From an uncultured Ruminococcus sp. (lineage in GTDB: Bacteria; Bacillota_A; Clostridia; Oscillospirales; Ruminococcaceae): a stretch of 64,000 nt of DNA. Shown one piece after another: positions 11,209 through 19,899 of this stretch; within the stretch, counting starts at the first letter, position 1; every line of letters begins with the position of its first letter. The stretch is taken from NCBI GenBank assembly GCA_900315975.1, contig ONBA01000022.1:12174-76173 (forward strand). Reading direction: 5' to 3'. Made by a program: the position numbers and the translations under genes. The notes beneath the pieces were generated by a model. That model ran no database searches. It saw only the letters and a list, made by a program, of their open reading frames with translations, and was not told the DNA's origin.

Positions 11209-11245
11209 AATAAAAAGCGTTCACAGCTTTAAAGCCGTAAACGCC
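11209..11245 (-). terminator. Terminator of the minus-strand PqqD/ABC operon
   Basis: A near-palindrome at 11218-11245 (GCGTT...AACGC) followed on the minus strand by TTTTTATTA (11217-11209). It lies about 17 bp beyond the end of the nucleotidyltransferase-like gene. Confidence 0.75.
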
Positions 11246-11261
11246 ATACTACAGTCATTAA

Positions 11262-12374
11262 CTATTTTTTGAGCAATCGCTTAAATTCCCCAAACAGTTT
11301 TTTTCTCTTCACGAAAATCCCCTTGAAAATACGGTATATCCACAGCACCGGAATCAGCCACTTATGCTCATAGAAAAACGGATACCATGCCTGTATCTTA
11401 TTCATAGGAATGAAGAATCGCATGAAAATATACCTGAATTTTGAACCGCCTGCGTCTCTCTGCAATTTATTGTTTACCATGTTGATTTCATTTCCATAGG
11501 TACCGGACACAACATAATAGTCGAGCAGCTTTTTTTCTTCAGGAGTAAGCGGCTTGAATGTGAAAACCTTCATAGCAAGTTCGCGGTTATTGCGTTCATA
11601 ATCAACAATATCAAGCTTTTCCAGTTCATCACCGATATAGTTCCAGTCAAGGGAATTGCCGAATTTTCGCAGATAAATATACGTATCGACGAGTGAACGA
11701 ACTCCGGTACCGCCAAGTGCAAAATGCTTATATTCGTGAGAAATGATGTAAATATAGTAATCCTCGTCAGTAAAATGATAGCCGAACTCGTTATTCTCGT
11801 CCTTAATGAGCTTGTCTTTCACATTCTCATAGTACTCATGAAATCTGCCGATATTTGCAACATGAAAAAGCTCATTATGCATTTCAAAGTTGCATACAGG
11901 CTGTTTGAAATAAGCATCGTCATTACATACTCCGAAGTGTTCACAGGTAAACCCCATATCAATCATAATGTCCTTTATCCGAGCACGGAAACTGCCGTCA
12001 TAAAGGATATCATTATCTGACATCTGCCTCATACCGAGTTTTGGATACCAGTCCTTTAACAGCGAGCCTTTAAGGGGCATATACCATATACGCTCAGATT
12101 CAAGACGTTTAAGTATCCTGGAGCGTTCCGCATCAAGGAGGATATTCTTACGGATAGACTTTTCCTTAGCCTGAGTGAAATTATTATCCTTAACCCCTGC
12201 GGATTCGAGAGCATAAGCAGTGCACGCGGTCAGGATATGATTCTGGCAGACCTCAAAAAGTGCCGGAAGGTCAAGGTTATCTATACGCTCCTGCTTTGGA
12301 GTTTTTCCGTTTATAGCGCAGGCTGTCAGATAAATCATATCCGAAGCGTTTTTTCTGTACTCAGCTTTTTCCAT
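11262..12374 (-). CDS. Nucleotidyltransferase-family protein (NTP_transf_5-like)
   Basis: About 370 residues. The recognisable block is WYMPLKGSLLKDWYPKLG followed by MRQMSDNDILY (about residues 95-125), the G-S and D-x-D type core of the 'uncharacterised nucleotidyltransferase' family. C-terminal region is basic and hydrophobic. ATG 12374 is chosen because GGAG lies 9 nt upstream; TTG 12380 is the alternative. It overlaps the ABC gene by 14 nt, so it is translationally coupled as the last gene of the operon. Related proteins accompany HPrK-like kinases in some lasso-peptide clusters, where they modify the product; that role here is inference. Confidence 0.75.
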   Translation of the reverse strand: MEKAEYRKNASDMIYLTACAINGKTPKQERIDNLDLPALFEVCQNHILTACTAYALESAGVKDNNFTQAKEKSIRKNILLDAERSRILKRLESERIWYMPLKGSLLKDWYPKLGMRQMSDNDILYDGSFRARIKDIMIDMGFTCEHFGVCNDDAYFKQPVCNFEMHNELFHVANIGRFHEYYENVKDKLIKDENNEFGYHFTDEDYYIYIISHEYKHFALGGTGVRSLVDTYIYLRKFGNSLDWNYIGDELEKLDIVDYERNNRELAMKVFTFKPLTPEEKKLLDYYVVSGTYGNEINMVNNKLQRDAGGSKFRYIFMRFFIPMNKIQAWYPFFYEHKWLIPVLWIYRIFKGIFVKRKKLFGEFKRLLKK

Positions 12375-14082
12375 TTTCAATCACTCCGTTTTCGGTAAAT
12401 TGCAGTATCCTGTCGCAGATATCGAGGGCGGCAGGACGATGAGTAACTATCACTACAGTTTTGTCGGTCATATTTTTAAGATTTTCAAGCACCTTTCTCT
12501 CAGTAGCTTCATCAAGAGCACTTGTAGCCTCGTCAAGAAGCAGTATCGGGCACTCAGAGAACACAGCTCTCGCAATAGCGATACGCTGCATCTGACCCTC
12601 AGAAAGACCGGTACCGCGCTCACCGAGAATGGTATCGGCACCGTCGTCAAGTTCATTAACAAACTCGTCTGCGCACGCTATTCTGAGGGAATTCCGGATA
12701 CGTTCATCGTCGGCGATACTGCTCTTATCCGCGAAGCAGACAATCTCTCTTATAGTTCCTGACATAAGCTGATTGCCCTGCGGAACATAAGCAAAAAGGC
12801 GGTGAAACTTAGCAGAAAGCTCCTCTGTATTTCCCGACATATCGGAAACAAAGCGTCTTCCGGAATCGAGCTTGTAAATGCACATCAGAAGCTTCAGCAC
12901 TGTAGACTTTCCGCATCCGCTGTGACCGGTGAATGCAACATATTGTCCCCTTCCTATTTCGACGCTGATATTTTTCAGCACTTCCGGCATAGCGTCCTTA
13001 CTGAGTCTGCGAACGCTGTCACCGGATGGATAATACGCAAAGCAGGCATTTTCAAGACCCATAGACCTGAAATCGTTACGATAGAATTCAAGGGTACTGT
13101 CAATATCCATAGGCTGAATATCTGAGTCATTCTCGAAATCTTCAATTTCCATAAGACGTTCTGCACTTGCAGTCATAGCATAATACTTAGGCAGATATCC
13201 GGTAATATTCGCAAACGGCGCCTGTATCTGAGAGATAAGCTGAGTTATAGCAGTAAGAGTACCGTAGCTTATCGCACCGGTGAGAATACCGTAACCGCAG
13301 TAAATAACTCCGCCAACATACATTCCCTGCATACCCGCCTGAAAGCCTATATTGCAGAAGTTCGAGAAGCGTACACGTCTCATGCGCGACTTTTTATGTC
13401 CCGACATTTTTTCAACAGCTTCACGTTCAGTCTGTTCTTCCGCAGCAAACGAGCGTATCATCATAAGACTGCCGAGACGTTCCTGAAGGAATACGCGGAG
13501 TTTTCCGTCACTTTCCTGAATATTCTTGTGCATCTTTTTCAGCACCTTGCGGAAGCCGTAAGTTGTGAAAAACAGGACCACCCCGACCGGCAGCAGAACA
13601 AGTGCAAAGCGGTAATCAAGGAAAATCATCATCACGATAGCACTTATCATTTTCACGACCATTCCGGCAAGTCCGGGGAGTATTTCAACGCTGTTCTGCG
13701 CAACCACCACCGTATCATTGGTGAGGCGGTTCAGCCACTCTCCGGAGTGTACAGCATTGACAGTACCGAAATCTTTTCTGAGGATATTGTCGAGAAGTCG
13801 CTGTTTGAAAATGTTCTCAAACGATGCACGCGAAAGTTCTTCCAGCCAGCGTATCACTGCTCTCAGAGCTATCTGAGCAAGCACAAGCAGGAGTATCAGA
13901 AGCACATAAATCCAGAAGTCATTTTTGTTGCCTTCGGCAGCGTTGTCAACGATATTGCGAAGAAGAAGCGCGTAAAAAACGCCGCTCGCACCATTAAGAG
14001 CCTGAACTATAATGAGCCATAGTACGTTCCACTTTTTTCTGCCGGTGACCGAATAAAGCCATTTTACAGCATTATTCTTCAT
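12361..14082 (-). CDS. ABC transporter, fused permease and ATPase
   Basis: A 573-residue half-transporter. An N-terminal exporter-type membrane domain (about residues 15-310, several hydrophobic segments) is followed by an ATPase domain with Walker A GHSGCGKST (about 385), signature LSEGQMQRIAIARA and Walker B ILLLDEATSALDE. There is no C39 leader-peptidase domain at the N-terminus. It starts with an ATGA overlap on the peptidase gene upstream and overlaps the nucleotidyltransferase gene downstream. Likely exports the product of this operon; the substrate is unknown. Confidence 0.9.
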   Translation of the reverse strand: MKNNAVKWLYSVTGRKKWNVLWLIIVQALNGASGVFYALLLRNIVDNAAEGNKNDFWIYVLLILLLVLAQIALRAVIRWLEELSRASFENIFKQRLLDNILRKDFGTVNAVHSGEWLNRLTNDTVVVAQNSVEILPGLAGMVVKMISAIVMMIFLDYRFALVLLPVGVVLFFTTYGFRKVLKKMHKNIQESDGKLRVFLQERLGSLMMIRSFAAEEQTEREAVEKMSGHKKSRMRRVRFSNFCNIGFQAGMQGMYVGGVIYCGYGILTGAISYGTLTAITQLISQIQAPFANITGYLPKYYAMTASAERLMEIEDFENDSDIQPMDIDSTLEFYRNDFRSMGLENACFAYYPSGDSVRRLSKDAMPEVLKNISVEIGRGQYVAFTGHSGCGKSTVLKLLMCIYKLDSGRRFVSDMSGNTEELSAKFHRLFAYVPQGNQLMSGTIREIVCFADKSSIADDERIRNSLRIACADEFVNELDDGADTILGERGTGLSEGQMQRIAIARAVFSECPILLLDEATSALDEATERKVLENLKNMTDKTVVIVTHRPAALDICDRILQFTENGVIENGKS

Positions 14083-14504
14083 CGTTTTATCAGCCTTTTC
14101 ATTTTATCACGAACATAAAACAACGGGCGTTTGATAAACACAAGATCCACCCATAAATGAACATAAAACAAGTATAGTTTTTCATCAACGGAATGCCATT
14201 TGCCCTTATGACAAAACTCAGTCACAATCCCCCTGATCTGCTTAGGCTCAACATATTCATATTGCCAGCAATTATCTCCGATGATGATATATTTTCCGTT
14301 TTCAAACCGAACCACACGATGAATAACACCTTGCATATTTGGTCGAACATACATTACAAGGTCATATCGCTCAGGTTTTTTTGTAATTTTTTTAATAAGC
14401 ACCGCGTCACGTCCGCCATAAATCATAGGACGCATACTTATGCCGCTCGGTACACTAAGATAACTGCCATGTCGTTCAAGCTGCTCAAGCTGTACCTTAC
14501 CCAT
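14079..14504 (-). CDS. S24/S26 signal-peptidase-like protein
   Basis: 141 residues. The motif PSGISMRPMIYGGRDAV holds the presumed serine nucleophile, followed by VIHRVVRFENGKYIIIGDN with the His and GDN blocks of the SipW/ER-type signal peptidases (Ser-His rather than Ser-Lys). There is no clear N-terminal membrane anchor; a hydrophobic basic C-terminus (LYLFYVHLWVDLVFIKR) could associate with membrane. Start and the PqqD stop overlap as TAATG. In this operon it may trim a leader peptide before export by the neighbouring ABC protein, which is inference. Confidence 0.8.
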   Translation of the reverse strand: MGKVQLEQLERHGSYLSVPSGISMRPMIYGGRDAVLIKKITKKPERYDLVMYVRPNMQGVIHRVVRFENGKYIIIGDNCWQYEYVEPKQIRGIVTEFCHKGKWHSVDEKLYLFYVHLWVDLVFIKRPLFYVRDKMKRLIKR

Positions 14505-14764
14505 TAGTCGTCTATCGCCCCGATATTTCTGAGCTGTTCGATTATCTTCTTTACGTCGCGCTCCATAGCTTCTTTCGGACCGTCGTACTTCTTCTGCATT
14601 TTTTCAACTATCTCAGCCACAGTAGTATCCTTTTCGAGACACTCAATAATAAAACCGGCAGTCTCATTACTGCGGACAAGTCCTGAAAACTTAGTTGCAC
14701 CAGTCGAAACGAGAAGTTTCTGTTCACCGTCATCATGTGCTAAAAAGCCGCTGTTAATTTTCAT
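14504..14764 (-). CDS. PqqD-like peptide-chaperone (RRE) protein
   Basis: 86 residues: a short beta-rich N-terminus (SGFLAHDD..KLLVSTGATKFSGLVRSNETAGFIIECL) then helices VAEIVEKMQKKY and DVKKIIEQLRNIGAI. This is the winged-helix PqqD layout. PqqD-type RiPP recognition elements bind leader peptides and present them to modifying enzymes. The gene starts 5 nt after the HPrK-like stop. No radical SAM or lasso cyclase gene is visible nearby, so its partner may be the HPrK-like ATPase or encoded elsewhere. Confidence 0.82.
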   Translation of the reverse strand: MKINSGFLAHDDGEQKLLVSTGATKFSGLVRSNETAGFIIECLEKDTTVAEIVEKMQKKYDGPKEAMERDVKKIIEQLRNIGAIDD

Positions 14765-14769
14765 ATCAA

Positions 14770-15504
14770 TTATCCTTTCATTCCGTTGTAAGCGACATCT
14801 GCCGCATCAATATCCATATTGCAGCCGAGCCTGTAAAGTTCGACAGACTCCGCCATTTTGTCCACAAGTTTCAGAGTTTTTGACATCTGAACGTTATCAT
14901 GCGGACGGTACACCTGCTGTAAAAGCATAGCATAAGCCTCAGTCTTAGAAATTCTCCGGATATGGTTTTCCGCAGAACGTTCAAGAATACATATTGCTTT
15001 CAGCGGTACAGAAATATTATTGCCGAGGCGGTGTTTTCCGTTATAGGGAGTACCATAAGCTATTATACCATTATTTCCGACAGAAATCAACGGCTTATCG
15101 TCATTGACCATAACCGCCCTATCGCCAAAGCGCTCACGCCACAACCGGGTATGGGTTGATTTACCGGTACCGGATTTAGCTGTAAACAGGTACCCAATTC
15201 CGTCAACAGCAATAACTGAACCATGGAATACGAACGAATCATAATCAGGCATTTTCTCAGCAATTTTACGGTAAACAGCAGTTTCCTCAAGCAGACCGTC
15301 AGAAAAATCCGGATTTTGAATACCCTCATATTCAAACTCTGAAGCCGTCTTCTGCTTTTCAAATAAAATATCATCGGTAGTGATAATCACAGAAAAGTCG
15401 GCAGGTTCGTCCGACGAATAATCCTTGCAATAGTCGTGAACTCTCTTGTACTGTGAATTCACCTCAATGATTTTTCCGGCAATTTTGTATTTTCCAGTGT
15501 ACAT
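14770..15504 (-). CDS. HPr-kinase/PEP-carboxykinase-like ATPase
   Basis: About 244 residues. Walker A is FTAKSGTGKSTHTRLW (about 108-120), preceded by FHGSVIAVDGIGYL and followed by VMVNDDKPLI and YGTPYNGKHRLGNN, as in the HPrK-like proteins found beside PqqD genes. In lasso-peptide clusters such proteins phosphorylate the peptide. I start at ATG 15504, which has AAAGGA upstream; the ORF stays open much farther, but that part is a translation of the dispersed repeat. First gene of a five-gene overlapping operon. Confidence 0.82.
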   Translation of the reverse strand: MYTGKYKIAGKIIEVNSQYKRVHDYCKDYSSDEPADFSVIITTDDILFEKQKTASEFEYEGIQNPDFSDGLLEETAVYRKIAEKMPDYDSFVFHGSVIAVDGIGYLFTAKSGTGKSTHTRLWRERFGDRAVMVNDDKPLISVGNNGIIAYGTPYNGKHRLGNNISVPLKAICILERSAENHIRRISKTEAYAMLLQQVYRPHDNVQMSKTLKLVDKMAESVELYRLGCNMDIDAADVAYNGMKG

Positions 15505-15540
15505 ATTATCTTTCCTTTGATTGATAATTAAATAACATTG

Positions 15541-15650
15541 CATCATAATAAGCGTTATGATGTAATTGCCTGATATGCAGGGGGCAGATTTAATTCTGCG
15601 TATCTGCAAGGGCATAAAAAAAATAAATGCTTTTGCATTCATTATATCAT
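15541..15650. repeat. Dispersed palindromic repeat, copy A
   Basis: Unit layout: a TATCATAA-type palindrome, then nested stems TGCCC/GGGCA, TGCAG/CTGCA and CAGA/TCTG, then an A-run and an AATGCTTTTGCATT hairpin ending TTATATCAT. Shares most bases with copies B (15643-15760) and C (19669-19772). Copies A and B are adjacent and share their boundary. Confidence 0.75.
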
Positions 15651-15760
15651 AAAAGCGAAGCGTTATGATTATAATTGCCCGATGTGCAGGGAGCAGATTT
15701 AATTCTGCGTATCTGCAAGGGCATAAAAAAATAAATGCTTTTGCATTCATTATATCATAT
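15643..15760. repeat. Dispersed palindromic repeat, copy B
   Basis: Complete unit beginning with the palindrome ATATCATAAAAGCGAAGCG and ending TTATATCAT, directly next to copy A in the same orientation. Confidence 0.78.
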
Positions 15761-15984
15761 ATGTTATTAAAAAGCAATATGTACATCTTCACAAAAGTAT
15801 AACAACAATTCAGTTTTCAGCACTGTAGGAATTGTCAATTATACACTGAACAGTTATGTGAAGCGGGTACTCTCTGAGGAAGTCTGTGTCCAACACCCGC
15901 TTCACATTTCTGTACACCAGTATAGCAAGGCCTTATAATAAAAACAGAGTAATTGGGTTTACCGGAGAAATGATTTATTTGCAC

Positions 15985-17550
15985 TCACTTTCTTACAGTA
16001 ACGGTATATTCTCCATTTACCAGTTCACCTATCTCAATAGTGATACCGGTATCAATGGTCTGCAAGCCGTTTGAATCGTATGCGGCGAAATTCTTGGTAC
16101 CGTAAGAACAAACATCACCCGAATGATAGAAACCGAATCCGTCATTGACAAGGCGGGTCACACGGAAAAAGTCGTTACCGAGATAGTAATCACTGAAACC
16201 TTCATACATGAAATTAGTATAGCCCCACCAGTCGACAGGTTTAAGGTCAGCCTGAATATGGAAGATACGAATACCCGAATCCTGAGTCCACGGATAGAGG
16301 TCAGCATTATTGCCGTTATGAGTCACATATTCGACAAGGAAGTACTCAGAAGCAACGTCTCCGACCTCTGAACCAACAGGCACAATCAGACAGCTTCCCT
16401 GTTTCAGGCTGTCGCGGAGTTTAAAACTCTGTGTACCGCCGCTGTACCACTGCACCTCATCATCGCGAAGCCAGCCGTACATCAGCTTAGAGAAGCTTGA
16501 AAAATCGCCGATAGAATCGTCCATACGCTCAAAGCCGGCATCACCGTAATAAGCCTCCCAATCATCACCGGCTTCGTAAAGGTAATAATCGGGCAGACCG
16601 AGGGAATGACCCATTTCGTGAGTCAGGACTGATTTCAGACTTCTCAGTTTATCCTCATACGGCGGGGTATCGAGGATAATGTACTTATTAAGTGTTTTGC
16701 CGTCAAGAGAGAAGTTCCAGTTTTTCCACCATGTAGCAGTGCACGACCACCAGTACTCTTTCTGAGCCTCATCAGCGTAATCGAGTGGCACACCGATAGA
16801 GAGGCAGTCGATAACACCGTCCTGATTTCCGTCATAATCCGAGTAATCTATCTGCGAATCGAGACTTGTGAGAACAGCCATAGCAAAGTCCTCGAAGAAG
16901 CGGTCATCGTTCATATAATCCGCCATAGTACCGGGCAGTGAGCAATAATAGACATCGCCGCTGAAGTGCAGATTACCATATGAAGACCTTTCATACCAAT
17001 CAGTGATACTGTCATACGGATAGCCTTTATTACCGCTTCCGAATAGTTGTTGTCTGACAGTTTCAGCAGGAAGCGGTCTTGAAAATTTAGTATCCGAGAA
17101 CTCCACGAATATCGAAAGCATTCTGGCATTGCCGACACTTGGAGTCAGCTTTCCGAATTTGGAGACAGTCGCCGGTATCAGCTGACTCTGAATATTTTCC
17201 CCAGGGGATATCCATTCCGGTGCATCACCCGAAACTATCCGCCGCCTCAGCATACACAGGTCATAGACATCAAGCATCTCGTCCCTGCAAAAGTCAGCAG
17301 CCTGCCAGTTTTCGAGGTGAGTATCAGGCACTGCAAGCAGCCATTTATTGAGGAGAACCAAATCTGATGTACCGACAAGACCGTCAGAGTTAACATCGCC
17401 CATATAGTAACCGGACTCAGAACCTTCGTACTGTTGACTTTCAGCAGCCGCAGTAAGTGTGACCGATGAAGGAAGGAACTGAGACGAAAGCTGAGTGGTG
17501 CAGAGTGAAGCAGCAGCAAAAAGTGCAGCGATTCCGTATTTCTTTTTCAT
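15985..17550 (-). CDS. Secreted M6-type metalloprotease with N-terminal dockerin
   Basis: 521 residues. A signal peptide (KKKYGIAALFAAASLC) leads to a type I dockerin at about 50-110 (GDVNSDGLVGTSDLVLLNKWLL, then ADFCRDEMLDVYDLCMLRRRI). The catalytic domain has the zinc motif HEMGHSLGLPDYY (about residue 308), as in M6/immune-inhibitor-A-like peptidases; the preceding WYERSSYGNLHFSGDVY block also fits. It should be exported and attach to a cohesin. A dockerin in front of the catalytic domain is less common than at the C-terminus. Has a consensus promoter; RBS GGGGGTCAATT is weak to moderate. Confidence 0.87.
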   Translation of the reverse strand: MKKKYGIAALFAAASLCTTQLSSQFLPSSVTLTAAAESQQYEGSESGYYMGDVNSDGLVGTSDLVLLNKWLLAVPDTHLENWQAADFCRDEMLDVYDLCMLRRRIVSGDAPEWISPGENIQSQLIPATVSKFGKLTPSVGNARMLSIFVEFSDTKFSRPLPAETVRQQLFGSGNKGYPYDSITDWYERSSYGNLHFSGDVYYCSLPGTMADYMNDDRFFEDFAMAVLTSLDSQIDYSDYDGNQDGVIDCLSIGVPLDYADEAQKEYWWSCTATWWKNWNFSLDGKTLNKYIILDTPPYEDKLRSLKSVLTHEMGHSLGLPDYYLYEAGDDWEAYYGDAGFERMDDSIGDFSSFSKLMYGWLRDDEVQWYSGGTQSFKLRDSLKQGSCLIVPVGSEVGDVASEYFLVEYVTHNGNNADLYPWTQDSGIRIFHIQADLKPVDWWGYTNFMYEGFSDYYLGNDFFRVTRLVNDGFGFYHSGDVCSYGTKNFAAYDSNGLQTIDTGITIEIGELVNGEYTVTVRK

Positions 17551-17605
17551 AATTGACCCCCTTTATCAGAGAAAAGGCAAACCACGTTCAAAATAGTATA
17601 GCTAT

Positions 17606-17634
17606 ATTGTACAATTTCACAAGCCGATTGTCAA
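17606..17634 (-). promoter_or_regulatory. Promoter of dockerin protease gene
   Basis: Minus strand TTGACA 17634-17629, 17-base spacer, TACAAT 17611-17606. Confidence 0.8.
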
Positions 17635-18084
17635 CTGTTATTTTGTATATTAAAGATATAGTTTTTTTATTCTCATATATAAAAGAGCGTTCCATACCGG
17701 CTAAGCAAGGTGATTACTGCCATTGGCATAGCGCCAGTGTACAGCGATTTCTGACCATGAATTACTAAGCGTAATAAGGACTTTCAATGTTCCGCAAAAG
17801 TTCAGCCGCAAGGAATACCCTGCGGCTGATATTGATACAAATTTCCCTGTTTATAGCATAAAATAATCACGAAATATCGTATGAGAACACCTCAGATATT
17901 TCCTTGTCATAGCCATCGTAGAAGCCCTTCAGCATTCCGAGAACTATGCGTGCACCGCGGTTATAGAGCAAAAGAAGCTGATTATTATTCTTATCGAAAG
18001 TCAATAGATAAAATGTGAATAAAAAAATCTCAGCATAGGCATTACACGAAGCTGCGACCGACGTCAATGAATGCACAACAATCA

Positions 18085-18132
18085 AAAATGCAGAGAGCGA
18101 ATGGAGGCATAGCCTCAGCCCTCTGCATTTTT
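18085..18132. terminator. Bidirectional terminator downstream of cstA
   Basis: Long stem with arms AAAATGCAGAG and CTCTGCATTTT enclosing a GAGGC/GCCTC hairpin. T-runs occur on both strands; the minus-strand run serves cstA. Confidence 0.7.
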
Positions 18133-18153
18133 ATAAGGAGATGAAAGGAGATA

Positions 18154-19614
18154 TCATTTAAGACGTGTACGTACACTCTTTTTGCTGTTTCCGCAGCAGA
18201 CAAGGGCAGTACCGTAAGCGAGTGAAGTCACACAAGCGACAATATAGCTTGGAGTCCACGGAAGGTTGAATCCGATACGAGCGTTGAGTATATAGCTTGA
18301 GACTACGAACATATAGAACATTCCGGGCAGGAGTGCCATTATGTACGGCATACCATTCTTTTTCATGTAAACGCATATCATAGCGAATGCGAACACAGCA
18401 GTAGACTCATTTGCCCACGAGAAGTATCTCCAAAGGAGATTGAAGCCGCTTGAATCAGCCTTTGCGTAAATGAGAATACCGGCAACAACGGTAAATATCG
18501 GGATAGCAAGCATGAGATTGTTCTTTTTATTGGTAGAGTCGATATGAAGTGCCTCAGCGAAAATGATTCTGAGAGAACGGAGGGAGGTATCGCCGGAAGT
18601 CACAGGAAGAATGATAACACCGATAATAGCGATGAGACCGCCCACACTTCCAAGCATATCCTTAGCAACAACACCAACGACAGCAGTAGGCGCATTATGG
18701 AGTGTATCATTAGTAACAAGTCCCATATTCACAGCACCCATAGCAGCCGCAGCCCAAACCATAGCGATAAAGCCTTCAAGTATCATCATGTCATAGAACA
18801 CTGTTTTACCGTGGTGTTCATCGACTACAGTACGTGAAACAAGAGTAGCCTGAGTAGAGTGAAAACCTGAAACGATACCGCAGGCAACGGTCACGAAGAA
18901 AATGGGGATAAAGTGTTCGCCGAAGGGATTGGTAAAAGAATCATGTACATTCCATAGTTCATCGAGGTCATATCCTTTCGCGAACAGACCAATAAATACA
19001 CCGACCGCCGAAAGCAGTAATACAGCGCCGAATACGGGATAAACCCTGCCTATTATCTTATCGATAGGCAGAAGAGTAGCTATAATGTAGTAAGCGAAGA
19101 TAACGCCATAAACTATCCATATCACCGGTGAACTGAGGGTACTTTCGCGGTTGAGGATCTGCGTAACGAAGAGGTCACCGGGAGTATATATGAACACAAC
19201 ACTGAGAAGCAGAAGAAGCAGACACACACATACATTGTATACCATGTAGAAGTGTTTTCCGAGGAACCTTTTCACAAGTGAGGGCATCTGTTCACCGTCA
19301 TTGCGAATAGATATCATACCGTTCATGTAGTCATGAAAAGCACCGCCTATGACACAGCCTATAGGTATAGTAATAAATGCGACCGGACCAAACAATGCCC
19401 CCTGAATAGGGCCGAGAATAGGACCGGTACCGGCAATATTCAGGAGTTCAATGAGACTGTTTTTCCATTTTTTCATAGGAACATAGTCCACACCGTCGAA
19501 CTTTTCAGAAGCGGGAGTTTTCCTGTCAGAAGGCTTCATAACCTTCTCGCTGAGTTTTCCGTATAGAACAGCACCAACGAAAAGAATTACAATGCCGATC
19601 AGAAATGTCTTCAT
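18154..19614 (-). CDS. cstA: CstA-family carbon-starvation/peptide or pyruvate transporter
   Basis: 486 residues with about a dozen hydrophobic membrane segments. Family landmarks: KKWKNSLIELLNIAGTGPILGPIQGALFGP, GGAFHDYMNGMIS, FHSTQATLVSRT and a conserved block ending LPVTSGDTSLRSLRI. CstA/BtsT proteins take up peptides or pyruvate during carbon limitation. Length is near the shorter Firmicute version (E. coli CstA is about 700). Monocistronic as far as visible; flanked by a dispersed repeat upstream and a terminator downstream. The exact substrate is not readable from sequence. Confidence 0.9.
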   Translation of the reverse strand: MKTFLIGIVILFVGAVLYGKLSEKVMKPSDRKTPASEKFDGVDYVPMKKWKNSLIELLNIAGTGPILGPIQGALFGPVAFITIPIGCVIGGAFHDYMNGMISIRNDGEQMPSLVKRFLGKHFYMVYNVCVCLLLLLLSVVFIYTPGDLFVTQILNRESTLSSPVIWIVYGVIFAYYIIATLLPIDKIIGRVYPVFGAVLLLSAVGVFIGLFAKGYDLDELWNVHDSFTNPFGEHFIPIFFVTVACGIVSGFHSTQATLVSRTVVDEHHGKTVFYDMMILEGFIAMVWAAAAMGAVNMGLVTNDTLHNAPTAVVGVVAKDMLGSVGGLIAIIGVIILPVTSGDTSLRSLRIIFAEALHIDSTNKKNNLMLAIPIFTVVAGILIYAKADSSGFNLLWRYFSWANESTAVFAFAMICVYMKKNGMPYIMALLPGMFYMFVVSSYILNARIGFNLPWTPSYIVACVTSLAYGTALVCCGNSKKSVRTRLK

Positions 19615-19668
19615 AAATCATCATCCTTTACTGGGCAAATCGCCCGAAATTATCATAACACAAATAAA

Positions 19669-19772
19669 TTATATCATAAAAGCGAAGCGTTATGATATAA
19701 TTGCCCGATATGCAGGGAGCAAATCTCCGATTTGCGTATCTGCAAGGGCATTAAGATAAACTATAATATCAT
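19669..19772. repeat. Dispersed palindromic repeat, copy C
   Basis: Same layout as the copies at 15.5-15.8 kb: palindrome ATATCATAAAAGCGAAGCG, TGCCC/GGGCA nested stems, ending with ATATCAT. The inner stem is changed on both arms (CAGA to CAAAT and TCTG to ATTTG), so pairing is kept. Confidence 0.75.
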
Positions 19773-19864
19773 ATTTTCGCTGAATCTTTATAGATTAATT
19801 GTAAACAAATTATATTAATGGTTTACTTATTCAAAAATAATACTCCGTGTATTTGAAAAAGTTA

Positions 19865-19893
19865 TTGACAAGGTATCGCGAGTGTGATATAAT
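19865..19893 (+). promoter_or_regulatory. Promoter of ABC-F gene
   Basis: Perfect TTGACA (19865-19870), 17-base spacer, TATAAT (19888-19893). Leaves a leader of about 300 nt. Confidence 0.88.
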
Positions 19894-19899
19894 ATAAAA

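Larger units (their letters stand above)
15505..15984. other. Repeat-filled gap upstream of the HPrK-like operon
   Basis: No convincing gene. 15541-15760 holds two copies of a dispersed palindromic repeat. 15856-15906 holds a strong 12-bp hairpin (TGTGAAGCGGGT 15856-15867 / ACCCGCTTCACA 15895-15906) that is followed by only a short T-run on the plus strand. I saw no small ORF with a good ribosome site that could be a RiPP precursor. Confidence 0.6.
17551..18153. other. Intergenic gap with promoter, hairpins and a possible gene remnant
   Basis: Contains the promoter of the protease gene (17606-17634), a hairpin near 17803-17829, a bidirectional terminator at 18085-18132, and a minus-strand reading frame (17867-18085) whose C-terminal half (YNRGARIVLGMLKGFYDGYDKEI) looks protein-like but has no ribosome site and no recognised family. 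It may be a decayed gene. Confidence 0.4.

Noticed and set aside
13396..14022. Plus-strand open frame (208 codons) inside the ABC transporter
   Set aside because: Antisense shadow; the minus strand encodes the complete transporter membrane domain.
15505..15792. N-terminal extension of the HPrK-like gene
   Set aside because: The extra codons are a translation of the dispersed repeats, and the good ribosome site is at ATG 15504.
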